Assembly (NCBI GenBank): GCA_025642075.2
Contig: JAODUO010001183.1
Location: 81,001 to 145,000, forward strand
Length of the DNA stretch: 64,000 nt
Direction of reading: 5' to 3'
Source: Ridgeia piscesae
Lineage: Eukaryota > Annelida > Polychaeta > Sabellida > Siboglinidae
The notes under the pieces are model-generated. The model did no database searches, was not told the origin of the DNA, and saw only the letters and a list, made by a program, of their open reading frames with translations. This document shows, piece by piece, positions 37,701 through 48,519 of this stretch. The position numbers and the translations under genes are program-made. Numbering within the stretch: position 1 is the stretch's first letter; every line of letters starts with the position of its first letter.

Positions 37701-37955
37701 CTGTGTATCCCTGCGAAACTAGTTTAAAAAGTTGCAACCTGTTCCATTATTCATCGATCGAAGAAGGTTCTCGGAGAACACTGCTGGATCCTTTTAGTGG
37801 AGGCCTCTCCATAAACATGTCTTCTTGACCAACAAAATTCCCCACAAATCTACAAATCCAACTCCTTCTTCTTCACACATCTGCTCTAATAGTCTGTAAT
37901 TGCCAAATTTAGAATTTCTAAAATGTCCGTTCCATTACATGGAAGAATTCTGAGA
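34795..37955 (-). mobile_element. CR1-like LINE, near full ORF2 plus ORF1 end, copy 1
   Basis: On the minus strand, from the 5' side: the end of an ORF1 with CEEEGVGFVDLWG (37880-37840), then ORF2. The endonuclease shows KCVCLNARSIVNKRNELN, GITESWATPD, VYRSPNISMEEN, IIMGDFNHGHIQW and CSDHNQIHV. The linker (36907-36596) is followed by RT: VAMKIRDIKDNKSPGVDGIP, SGVPQGSVLGPILLLIYIND and ERVQRRATKM. Several frameshifts and stops break it. The 3' end near 34800 has TTAACAAGAT-type units. This is the most complete LINE in the window. A second copy lies head to head at 37985-40350. Confidence 0.9.
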
Positions 37956-37984
37956 GTATGATCTGTTCAAGTTTATAAGAAAGC

Positions 37985-40350
37985 AAAAATACATCACAAA
38001 GACATGATGAAAGCCAAGATATTTGGTTATAAATGTGTTTGTTTAAATGCAAGGAGCATAGTAAACAAAGAAATGAACTAAACATTATGTAGAAGATATT
38101 AACTCATTAATAGGTATAAATGAATTTGGGCCACACCCGATAAGAGAGAATAGGAATGACAGGATATGTAATGTTTAAAGAATGCTGGTGTAACATATTT
38201 ACAGGAAACTCAACATTAACTGTTGGGTTAGTGTATCGGACCAAACTAAGCATGAAGAGAATGAAAAAATACATAACGCTATCAAAGAAGTGAGTAAACG
38301 GGACTGTATTATTATGGGGCATTTTAACCATGGGCATATACAGTGGACCAAAGGGTCCGGGAGAGAGGATCAAAGTTTTTAAATTTAGTTCAATTAGTTC
38401 CTTTTAAACTTGCTATGTTAGGAAAACCAGAGCAGAATGTTTAGACAAAATTGAGCTCAAAAGGAATGTGTAAATGTCAAAATGTGAGCCATGGGTTGCG
38501 GAAACAACAGATATTATTCATAATCAAGTAAAAGAGAACGAATAGAAAAATGATGTCCATCGAACTTTTTCACAAAGGAGAGTAAGCGCATGGGGAAATC
38601 GAAAGACATAAGAAACTACTGAACAATAAGACAGTCCCGTACCGCAATTTGATTTTTTTTATTTCACAGTGTTAAATTTGTCCCCTTAAAAAACACGAGA
38701 ACAATGAAAGAGAAACACTTTCGAAGGAAGTATTAGAAAAATAAAACAAGGAAATGATGTGGAAGACATAAGATGCTGGAAGTGAAGAAGGCTATAGCAT
38801 TTATAAAGAAGCACTTGTCAAGCTACAGCTGAAATTAGAAATTCCCAGAACCTAGAAAAAATACGCTTTGATATAAAACATGACTAAGATTTTTGCGTAT
38901 GTTAGAATCCCCGAAAAAAAGTTTCAGATAAGGTAGTACTAAAAAGATGATTTGAGGCAGGTATACAGGGAACCATGGCAAATTTTATTCAAAATATAAT
39001 CTTAGTTCGGTGTTTATCTGGGAAATATTCGTATATTACCAGTACTTGAGTATTTCAAGGGAAGTTTGACTATTTAGGACAACTAATTGTAACCCCAACA
39101 ATGGTAGCTATGAAAATAAGAGATATGAAGGATAATAAATCACCTGGAGTGGATGGGATTCCTCCCAAATTACTATTGGAAATTGTAATCAGCATACCGC
39201 TTGCAACAGTGTTCAATTTGTCATTAGAGGAGGGAATAGTTCCGTTAGAATGGAAAGAAGCAAACATTATACCATTATTTAAAAAAAGGTTCGAGAAACA
39301 AGTCAGAGAACTATAGACTAGTGAGTTTAACATCGGTGATTTGCAAACTATTAGAAAGACTAATTAAAGATCACCTGGTTGATTTTCTTGTTAAAAATAA
39401 ATAGATAAAACCATCTCAACATGGGTTTTTAAAAGCGAAGTCATGCTTACCAAATATGTTATGTTTTTTGGAAGATGTCACAAAGTGGGTAGATGAGGGA
39501 TCACCAGTAGATATAATATATTTGGATTTTAAAAAAGCCTTTGACAAAGTGCCACACCAAAGACTACTACTTAAACTAAAGGCCCATGGCATAGGAAATG
39601 GAATGATCAACTGGATAGAAAAATGGCTTATTGATAGAAGACAAAGAGTAGTAGTTGATGGGGAGGTTTCAAACTGGAAATCGGTTTTGAGTGGAGTACC
39701 GCAGGGATCAGTACTAGGACCTATTTTATTCTTAATGTATATCAATGATTTGGATGATGACATAACAAGCAAGGTTTTGAAGTTTGCGGACGACACAAAC
39801 GTGTTTAGGAAAATTAAAAGTGATGCAGGAGAAGCATTTACAATTTGATAGAATGGTCTGAGAAGTGGCAACTGCTGTTTAATTTTGGGAAAGTGTAAGT
39901 GCCTCCACACAGGACATGGGAATGAAGATGCACAATATACAATGGGTGGTACTGTACTAAATACTACCTTAAGAAAAGGATTAGAGGAGATCAGATTGAG
40001 GTGTTTAAAATATTGAATGGGTATGAAAATATTGACAGAATATTTTTTACAGTCAAGGAAGAGAGAAGGACTAGAGGACAAGGAGTTACATTAGCAAAGA
40101 AGCAGTGTAGACTGGATATTCGAAACAATTCATTTTCACAAAGAACAGTAAACGAATGGAACAGATTATCAGCTGATTGTGTAGGTGCTAGTAGTGTTAA
40201 TATAGTTTAAAATAAAATCGACATATACCTACGACGGGCGGTGTATACTTAGATAGATATGTTGGACTCTCGATAAGCCAAATGGGTTCCTAATCCACCT
40301 GCCATCTAGAGTTGAATCTCTAGGTGGCAATCTTGTTAAATCTTGTTAAA
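37985..40350 (+). mobile_element. CR1-like LINE, copy 2, inverted against copy 1
   Basis: Same element as 34795-37955 in the opposite orientation, with more small deletions. Recognisable parts: CIIMGHFNHGHIQW (38300-38350), DNKSPGVDGIPPKLLLE (39130-39185), IYLDFKKAFDKVPHQRLLLKLK (39510-39580), GVPQGSVLGPILFLMYINDL and LKFADDTNVFRK (catalytic FADD, 39780-39815), then SFSQRTVNEWNRLSADCVGA near 40180. About 150 codons are missing between 39850 and 40000. The 3' end is TCTTGTTAAA tandem units at 40330-40350. Confidence 0.88.
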
Positions 40351-41280
40351 TATACGGGAATATTCTTGAATTTCACTGAACGTTCTTGAAGAGTGTCATG
40401 AATATCAAGCACACTAGTGGCGAGACGTCGACGAAAGTATTATAGTAATATTTTGCGGAAACAACATGGCGATAACACGATTCAGTAGATGGCACATAAA
40501 ATAGTAACGAACATGATCGCTCGATGTCTCCCCTCGAACACGTGAGCCAATCAGACGTGCACTCTCGCTGCATGTCTGGCCACTCGCCAATCATAATGCT
40601 ATCTTTCTTCGCCTGTCTGGCTATTCGCCCGCTACCGTCCAATGTGCTGATTTTTCTTTTGTTTCACAGTATTTATTTTATGGTTAACATAATCGCCGAG
40701 CTGCAATTGAAAGATGACTGCAAATTTAGATACAAGTAGTTCAGTTGGCAATGCTTATAAAATAGGATAATAAAAGATCGCCATAACATGCCAAATTTGC
40801 TGCTTTGCACGAAGCAGTCTAAAAACAAATATGTCACATGCAATGTTTATAAGATCGTATTCCCATCAATCGTAATAAAAGTGTACCACTGGGCTATGTC
40901 AAATATAACCTTTTGAAAACCGAATGAAGGAAAGAATCCCCGAGGAAATATATATTAGATTGAATAGTGAACTAAAAATCATGATTTAAGGCAGGGTTAT
41001 ACCAGGGAACCAGTGGCAACATTTTATTTCAAATAATATCACATCTTCAGTGTGGCGGTGATCTTGGGTTGTTCTTCGAGGATCTTGGGACATGTGTTGA
41101 TTTTTACAATGTATCATGGTTTTTGTGTGTTTAAAAGAAAAATATACACAATACAGTTCAACTATTTGCAGCATACTGTAAACTTAATTTTTTTATGCAC
41201 ATAAAAACTGTACATCCACGGGGATGCAATGTAATTTTGCGGGCAGCCCTGAATGAAGCTAGGCATACGAAACGAATAGA
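40351..41280. other. Intergenic with CCAAT-box cluster
   Basis: Apart from the CCAAT and E-box motifs at 40540-40645 I see no gene. The frames on both strands lack motifs. Confidence 0.4.
40540..40645. promoter_or_regulatory. CCAAT-box cluster with an E-box (putative)
   Basis: Three CCAAT boxes lie within 100 bp: GAGCCAATCAG (near 40547), CGCCAATCAT (near 40586) and CGTCCAATG (near 40637). A CACGTG E-box is at about 40540. AGCCAATCAG is the strong NF-Y form. No recognised gene starts next to it, so a promoter role is only suggested. Confidence 0.3.
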
Positions 41281-42360
41281 GGCCACCTAAGGTCCGTTTG
41301 CCGTCGCTGAGTCCCCGGCAGCAGAGGGCCACAGCCATCTGGCCGTTGACCTCGCACTGTCAGTTCCGCTGCATTAGTTGACATTGCAACAGGATTTATT
41401 GGTACCTCTGTTGGTTATAACAAAATTGAGTCCCGAAGTCTTCATTCATTGTACAGCACGGTGTTTTAACTCTGCGCTCATAGCATACATTTTCTGCTGG
41501 ATATGAGATACGTGCTGTTCATTGGATCACTGCTCTGCGGAACTCCCTCCACGTCACGTACGTTTATTTCTTCTTGCGACACATTCCAGCTGTAGTGGTA
41601 TGTTATGCACGTCGTATACTCATGTCCACGTGATTTGACACCCCGTCGGTGTTTGTTGCGATCGGTCTCTATCCTCGAGCGACTCACTTTGGCTAAGGCT
41701 GCGTCGGTACATGAGGTGTTGATTGCTCGTTGCCGCAGTGCCGGTGAGATGTAATCTAGGTGACGCTAGCATATACTAACGTCCTTTTTGGCTGTTTGTG
41801 TTGTATGTATAAAAAATTCGTCATGTCCTGGGCACGATTGCACATTTTGATTGTCAGGTTGGGTACGGTATGCCCGGCAGCTGGCGGTTGGCCAGGCGGC
41901 CGCTGCCGGCGTTCGACGCTGTCCAACTGTCCGGCTAGTTGGCTTAGAGTATGCGCCCCTATTTGACGACGGGTTACTTACCACGTGAAACTTAGCCGCG
42001 GGTGTCCTGCCTTAGAGGTCCGGTTATACTCCTGGCGGGTGGTAAAGTCAACAGCGCCAGGCTGCGTCGTCCGGGGCGCGACTTCGCGTTTCCGGATACA
42101 AATGTTGTTATGGCACTGCTTGCAATGCTATCTGCGTTGCGACTGGTTGCTGGAAGTAAACACGCATGCATTTGCCAGTGCGTACTGGCAGGCGGGAGCG
42201 TCGTCGGATCGAGGAATACACAAAACCAACCAGAACTTGCGCAAAGTGAACTGAGCGAACTGACCTATATAAAAACATTACGCGCTGTTTTTCTGCCGCA
42301 TACAAGATCTTTAGAATATAGGTGGAAAAACTGTATTAGTAGAATGAGAGGCTAAATAGC
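41280..42360. other. GC- and CpG-rich island of unknown nature
   Basis: The composition jumps well above the AT-rich surroundings, with many CpG and CGG/GCC runs (41870-42080). On the minus strand a strong donor-like site, CACGTGGTAAGT, lies near 41980, and a TATATAGG box near 42270. No frame carries a domain I recognise. It could be a promoter with a non-coding first exon on the minus strand, or a piece of a mobile element. Confidence 0.4.
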
Positions 42361-42394
42361 CGAAAATACGATATTGTTTCGATTATGATGCAGA

Positions 42395-42736
42395 GCTAAT
42401 AATTATTATCACGTGCATTTATTTCATTTTTATTACATACATTTAATTTTCGCAATTAATTAATCTCACTTGCTTATAATTATGACATGCATTTAAAACA
42501 TTTATTTACATTTATATTACATAAATTTAATTTTCGCAATTAATTGTGCTCACTTGCTAATAATTATTATGACATGCATTTAAACAACATTTATTTACAT
42601 TCTTACTATATCAATGTTATTTGTTACAGTCATTTCCAATAATTGTCATACAAGTCATACATGAGAATATAAAATAAATGAAAATAAACAATAACACTCT
42701 TACATATAAAATAAATTGCACAAGGCTAGCTTGTAA
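42395..42736. repeat. Inverted repeat, left arm (partner 43790-44095)
   Basis: The reverse complement matches 43790-44095 over about 300 bp: shared TTTAAATGCATGTCATAAT and GCAAGTGAG-CAATTAATTG. The arms enclose about 1.05 kb. It looks like a DNA transposon with long terminal inverted repeats. Confidence 0.65.
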
Positions 42737-42766
42737 TTTACAAGCTAGCCTTGTGCAATTTATTTT
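42708..42766. repeat. Perfect 59-bp palindrome (29-bp arms, 1-nt centre)
   Basis: The 29 bases at 42708-42736 are exactly reverse-complementary to 42738-42766, with a single T between (core GCTAGCTTGTAA/TTACAAGCTAGC). It lies at the inner edge of the 340-bp inverted-repeat arm. Confidence 0.95.
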
Positions 42767-43789
42767 GTGAACATACAGAATATACAACTACATTAATTGA
42801 TGAAAAAACATGTAAAGAGAAAAAATTATTTCAGCAAGTCCTTGCGAGAAGAGGAAAAGAGGAAGAAAAAGAAAAGGCAAGCACCACACAACCTCGTATA
42901 TGTCGTTTCTGCAATCATTGCTTTGGCTAAATAGCACTAAATTTATTGCATTGTGGACATTGTGTTTACCTCAATCAAATGTGTGTGAGAAACAGTTGGA
43001 ATTGCAACAAGTTTCATTAATTCCATTTCCACACCAAGAAATACATTTTTGTGTACATCATAACAGCACTGTGGCAGTCTGCTTGTCATTTATGTTTATT
43101 GTTGATATTGTGTGTATGTGTAGAATGAACTGATAGCACTGCAGCTTGCTATATACAACTATAAGTGTGTGTTGCAAATGTTCAACCTTTTACACTAGCA
43201 ATATTTTTATGGAAAAAACAGCCTTAGTTGCAGTGAAGTGAAATTACTTGTGCTTCATTGCAATACTCGTACAATGAGTGTGTTCTGATTGTTTTACAGC
43301 AATTGTGTTTACAATAGTATTATTGTACAACTTGTATTGTTTGTCTTGGTAGACAATTTGCCTCTGTCATATTTTTGTTCATGGCACTACAATATATTTC
43401 TACTCATTATAAGACTAGGAGTGAGTATGACATGTTTATTTGTCAGGTTATATAAAAGATATGTTCACATTGTACTTTACAAGCCAGCATTGCAGTTAAG
43501 TTTATTTTGAGTTGAATGATGTCATAAATATACTACATTTAAGAGTTAACACATTACGCATTACTATTATTTCAACCTGACTCTTAATATCCAGTTATGA
43601 ATATCAGTGATTCTCCAGATCATAATATTCATGATTACATTTTGTATTGTCTTATTATTTTTAAATGTCTACCAATATATATTTTCTTGTCTATTTATTA
43701 ATTATTAGTATTATCAGTTGTTTATTTTTGTCTTTACATATTTCTTCTTCAAGTAATGTAGTTGTATATCTGTATGTTCACATTGTACT
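42738..43789. pseudogene. Interior of inverted-repeat element; possible RING-like remnant
   Basis: Near 42892-42990 a plus-strand frame reads ICRFCNHCFG, a stop, then LLHCGHCVYLNQMC. The spacing of C-x-x-C, C-G-H and C resembles a decayed RING finger after a Lys/Glu-rich stretch. The evidence is thin and the frame is closed by stops. The rest of the interval is AT-rich, with the phrase TGTTCACATTGTACTTTACA repeated at 43460 and 43773. Confidence 0.25.
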
Positions 43790-44086
43790 TTACAACCTAG
43801 CCTTGTGTAAGTTATTTTATATTTATAGGTTTTACTGTTTATTTTCATTTCTTTTATATTTTCATGTATAACTTGTATGAAATTGATTGGACATGACTGT
43901 AAAAAAATTAAATACAGTTATGTAGTTAAAATGAAAACAAATGTTTTAAAAGCATGTCATAATAATTATTGGCAAAGGAGCACAATTAATTGTGAAAATT
44001 AAATTTGTGTGATAAAAATGTAAATATATGTTTTAAATGCATGTCATAATTATTTTAAATGCATGTCATAATTATTAGCAAGTGAG

Positions 44087-44095
<9 letters not shown>
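43790..44095. repeat. Inverted repeat, right arm
   Basis: Partner of 42395-42736, ending at a (TA)n tract. Confidence 0.65.
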
Positions 44096-44152
<57 letters not shown>

Positions 44153-44165
44153 TATATATATATAG
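44088..44165. repeat. (TA)n microsatellite
   Basis: About 75 bp of TA. Confidence 0.95.
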
Positions 44166-44574
44166 TATTATGTAATGTGTTTACGTTCGTAAGCACGTAT
44201 TAACTCTTGGACATGTCCGTGTACACAACCCCTTTCTACCTAGCTTCTTTACATGCCATCTAGGCCGACACCAAGCGGCGGTCAGTTACACAGCTTAAGT
44301 ACCCGCCTACAGCTGAACAAGGGCCGTTTCTCTGCCAGGCGCATTTCTCCCAGTGCGTTTAGTGGGTGCCTTTTGGGGCCCTCTTTCTTGTGATTTTCAG
44401 TGCCATGTTCACTTCGCTATTGTTTACACACCGGGATTAGTCGGGTGTCTAGTTAGCACTGTTTCATTTGTATACAGTTGGTTTACCTGTATACGCGCGA
44501 CGTACACCGGCGTATGTTTCAGTTGGGATGCTTATGATCACGCATCCTATGGTGTTTTTGCCACGTGCGGGTCG

Positions 44575-45480
44575 CATAATACACTGATGTTCTACCTGGC
44601 GCCAAGTATATTGGCCGTTACACACCAGATGTCAGTGAGGTGTCATCTGTTTCAGCTTTGCGTTTTTTGCTGGCGTAATACACAGATGTTCTACTTGGTG
44701 CCTAGCCTCGGTTACCCAGGCTTCGTGAGGAAGCAGAGCTTTTAAGCTCCTCCACTCTGTCTGGGGAATTAATGGGCTGCAGTTGTAATCGCCAGAGCCG
44801 CCTTACCCCAGATTAGGTTAGAGACCCTGATTGGTTCTCAAGCCGAATTTAAAATAACAAATAAAATATCGACACTGTTTTAGCAGATAATGGTCCTATA
44901 AACTATTCAAAATAAACGTTATACTAACACAAAAATAAATACAAATTTCCAGTTGCTTATAAAATAGGAATTACGGCAGGATTTAACTGTATCCGTGAAA
45001 TGGCAGCTTTGCTTAGCCCCACACGGATAATATTCAAAGGCCGGCAAATTCACCAGAATGTCTTCTCGGCGTAGATCCGCAGCCGACCGACAGTCGATTA
45101 AGTGAGAATATGTATGTATATTGGCCGTTACATGCCAGCTCTCAGTGCGGTGTCGTCTGTTTCAGCTCTTTGTGGTTTGCCTACGTAATACACCGATGTT
45201 CTACCTGGCGCCGAGTGTATTGGCCGTTACATGCCAGATGTCAGTGAGGTGTCGTCTGTTTAAGCTGTGCGTTATTTGCCGGAGTAATACACTGATGTTC
45301 TACCTGGTGCCTATCCTCGGTTACCCAGGCTCCGTGAGGTGGCTGAACTTTCAAACCTCTCAACTCTGCATGGGGAATTAATGGGCTGCAGTTGTAACCG
45401 CCAGAGCTGCCTTACGCCAGATTAGGGTAGAGACCCTGATTGGTTCTCAGGCCGAATTTGAAATAATAAATAAAATAACG
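44575..45480. repeat. Inverted satellite, left arm (U-A-B-U-A order)
   Basis: Two copies of a composite unit. U is related to the 99-bp repeat (44575-44705 and 45119-45305). A is a block starting CGGTTACCCAGGC and containing ATTAATGGGCTGCAGTTGTA (44706-44870 and 45309-45475). B (44870-45118) contains GAATTACGGCAGGATTTAA. All are the reverse complement of blocks in 47590-48485. No protein with a recognised domain is encoded. Confidence 0.8.
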
Positions 45481-45609
45481 ACATACGCAGACGTGCACGA
45501 AGTCATGACTATGCAATGAAGAACTAATGTAACCACAGTTTGCACCGAATCACTGCAAATATGATACATACGCACTGAGCACCCAAATTAAAGTGGCTTA
45601 GTGTTAACA

Positions 45610-45840
45610 CAAATTGATAAGACCTGACCATAACATCCGCCCAAACAATTCGGATATGGTTCAAAAGTATTCAAGTGAGTCGACCAACACATGCGCCGAG
45701 GTAATGTGGACATGGCGCAAATGCAATCACTGGGGCGACCATAACGCGCGCCCAGACAATATGAATACTGTTCAAAGGAAATCATTGAGATCGACCATAA
45801 CAAACGCTCAAGGAATGTGAACATGGTTCAAGATCAGTGA
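45610..45840. repeat. 56-bp tandem repeat, four degenerate copies
   Basis: CGACCATAAC-type starts occur at 45626, 45682, 45737 and 45793, each followed by a GCGCCCA-like and a TGGTTCAA-like phrase. It lies in the centre between the satellite arms. Confidence 0.6.
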
Positions 45841-46651
45841 CGCAAACAATCTGAACATGAAGAAAGGAAATGCATCTGTGCAGAAGACCATACGGACAAA
45901 GTGAGAACAGCAGCCCAAGAACACATTGACGCAAGTATCTGGCCCGCAAAGCTGCTGATTCCGGCAACCGTTGTACAACGAATGTGAAAGGTTCCCTAAT
46001 TGAATACGTCTTGTCTACCTATGACAGACAGCCGATGGAAACACCAGATAAAACATCAGCGTACGCCATATGTGAACCGCGACCAATAAAATGTGACACG
46101 CACACTGGCCCGGAAGTCTGCCGGCACCGGATACAAATTCATGAACGTTTTGTGATATTGGAATCTGGCATAAAAACGGCCAGAAACATCAGTGCATATC
46201 AAATGGCGAGAGCATTCCAGAGAAGAATTTGGTACTTGAACGTGGCATTTAGACGGCCAGGAGTATGGCGCCAGAGAACACAGCTGTGCACATGCGTGGT
46301 AGATAACATCCCAAAGAGACATGTTACACTGACATCCGACAAAACGGCCAACAATCTTGGCACCAGGTAAAACATCAGTATAACACGCCGCCCTTAAGGG
46401 AGCGACGTCTGCAGCAACGGCATCGATGGCTTCATGCAGAAGTTGATCGCTTGCGTCAAGCGCTCTTCGATAGCTGTGGAGACAGCCTCTACCAAGGTAT
46501 GCAATAGACCGGGCTCGATTGGTACCCCGTGACCTGATACTCGCACAGTAGCTGTGGTAGGAGTCATTAAGGGCCGTGACGTCGCCGATCTCGTTTTCGC
46601 TCGGGTGGCGTAGAGCGAATTCATACTATGACAATCGTAATAGGGCGTTTT

Positions 46652-47590
46652 TTCAGTGACATCTGGAATATAACGGCCACAATACTTGGCACCAGGTGGA
46701 ACATCAGTGTATTACGCCAGAAAATAACGCATAGCTGGACAAGACGACACCTCACTGACAAATGGCTTGTAACGGCCAATATACTTGGCGCCAGGTATAA
46801 CATCAGTGTATTACGTCGGCAAAACACACACAGCTGGACAAGACGACACCTCACTGACAAATGGCTTGTAACGGCCAATATACTTGGCGCCAGGTATAAC
46901 ATCAGTGTATCACTTCGGCAAAACACACACAGCTGGACAAGACGATACCCCACTGACAAATGGTTTGTAACGGCCAATATACTTGGCGTCAGGTATAACA
47001 TCAGTGTATCACGTCGGCAAAACACACACAGCTGGACAAGACGACACCTCACTGACAAATGGCTTGTAACGGCCAATATACTTGGCGTCAGGTATAACAT
47101 CAGTGTATCACTTCGGCAAAACACACACAGCTGGACAAGACGACACCCCACGGACAAATGGTTTGTAACGGCCAATATACTTGGCGTCAGGTATAACATC
47201 AGTGTATTATGTCGGCAAAACACACACAGCTGGACAAGACGACACCTCACTGACAAATGGCTTGTAACGGCCAATATACTTGGCGCCAGGTATAACATCA
47301 GTGTATCACGTCGGCAAAACACACACAGACTGGACAAGACGACACCTCACTGACAAATGGCTTGTAACGGCCAATATACTTGGCGCCAGGTATAACATCA
47401 GTGTATCACGTCGGCAAAACACACACAGCTGGACAAGACGACACCTCACTGACAAATGGCTTGTAACGGCCAATATACTTGGCGCCAGGTATAACATCAG
47501 TGTATCACGTCGGCAAAACACACACAACTGGACAAGACGACACCTCACTGACAAATGGCTTGTAACGGCCAATATACTTGGCGCCAGGTA
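46652..47590. repeat. 99-bp tandem repeat array, about 9.5 copies, open on both strands
   Basis: The anchor AATGGCTTGT (or AATGGTTTGT) recurs at 46761, 46860, 46959, 47058, 47157, 47256, 47356, 47455 and 47554: exact 99-bp steps except one 1-bp insertion near 47330. Because 99 is 33 codons and the unit has no stop in one frame of each strand, frames of about 240 codons open both ways. There is no domain, no start context or splice signal, and the 1-bp insertion breaks both frames, so I call a satellite, not a gene. The first unit (46652-46760) is the most diverged. Confidence 0.9.
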
Positions 47591-48485
47591 GTCTCGCTGG
47601 CTTAACCGACTGTCAGTCGGCAGCGGATACGCCGAAGACAAATGGAACTTTATGGCCTTATACTTAGCCCATGGTAAGCTGCTGCCTTACGGATTTGTAA
47701 ACATGCACGAATTCCATAAGACAACTGAAATTTGTCTTTATTTTTGGTTAGAATGATACGTTATTTTAAACATAGACCATATTTCCTAAAACAGTCTCGA
47801 AATTTGTTATTTCAAATTCGGCTTAGAACAACAGGTCTCTACTTTCTAATCTAGGGTAAGGGACCATGATAGCGATAAACTGCGAGTATTAATTTCGATT
47901 GCAATGAGAGCTTAACAACTCTCTATCCTACGAAGCCTGGGTAACCGAGGCTAGTCACCAAGTAGAACATCTGTGTATTACGCCAGCAAACTACACACAG
48001 CTGAAACAGACGACCAATCACTGACATCTGGCATGTAACGGCCAATATACTTGGCGCCCGGTAATTTCACTTAACCGACTGTCGGTCGGCTGCGGAACTA
48101 CGACGAGAGGACAGTCTGGTGACTTTGCCGGCCGTTGAATATTATCCGTGTGGGGTAAACAATGCTGCCTTTTCACGGATACTGTTTAATCCTGCCGTAA
48201 TTCCTATTTTATAAACAACTGAAAAGTTGTATTTATATTTATTTTATTTGTGTGTTAGAATAAGTTTGGTTTTGAATAGTTTTATAATACAGCATTATCT
48301 GCTAAAAACAGTATCGTTATTGTATTTGTTATTTCGAATTCGGCCTGAGAACCAACCAGGGTCTCTACCATAATATGGGGTAAAGCCGCTCTGGCGGTTT
48401 CAACTGCAGCCCATTAAGTCCTCAGGCAGAGTGGAAGGGCTTAAAGGTTCTGCCACCTCACGGAGCCTGGATAACCGAGGCTGAT
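47591..48485. repeat. Inverted satellite, right arm beyond the array
   Basis: Order in inverse to the left arm: B (47591-47815), A (47820-47955, containing AAGCCTGGGTAACCGAGGCT), a short U (47990-48055), B (48060-48330, containing TTAATCCTGCCGTAATTCC) and A (48335-48485). Confidence 0.8.
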
Positions 48486-48519
48486 GGTCTTGTGTTGTTG
48501 AAGAACAACAGCAATACAA

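Noticed and set aside
44200..44575. LTR retrotransposon terminus in the GC-richer sequence before the inverted satellite
   Set aside because: No matching second LTR, primer-binding site or gag/pol frame found in the window.
46628..47353. Long facing open frames of about 240 codons as a repeat protein gene
   Set aside because: They are explained by a stop-free 99-bp repeat read on both strands. The unit differences change amino acids freely, a 1-bp insertion breaks the frame, and there is no start, splice or domain evidence.
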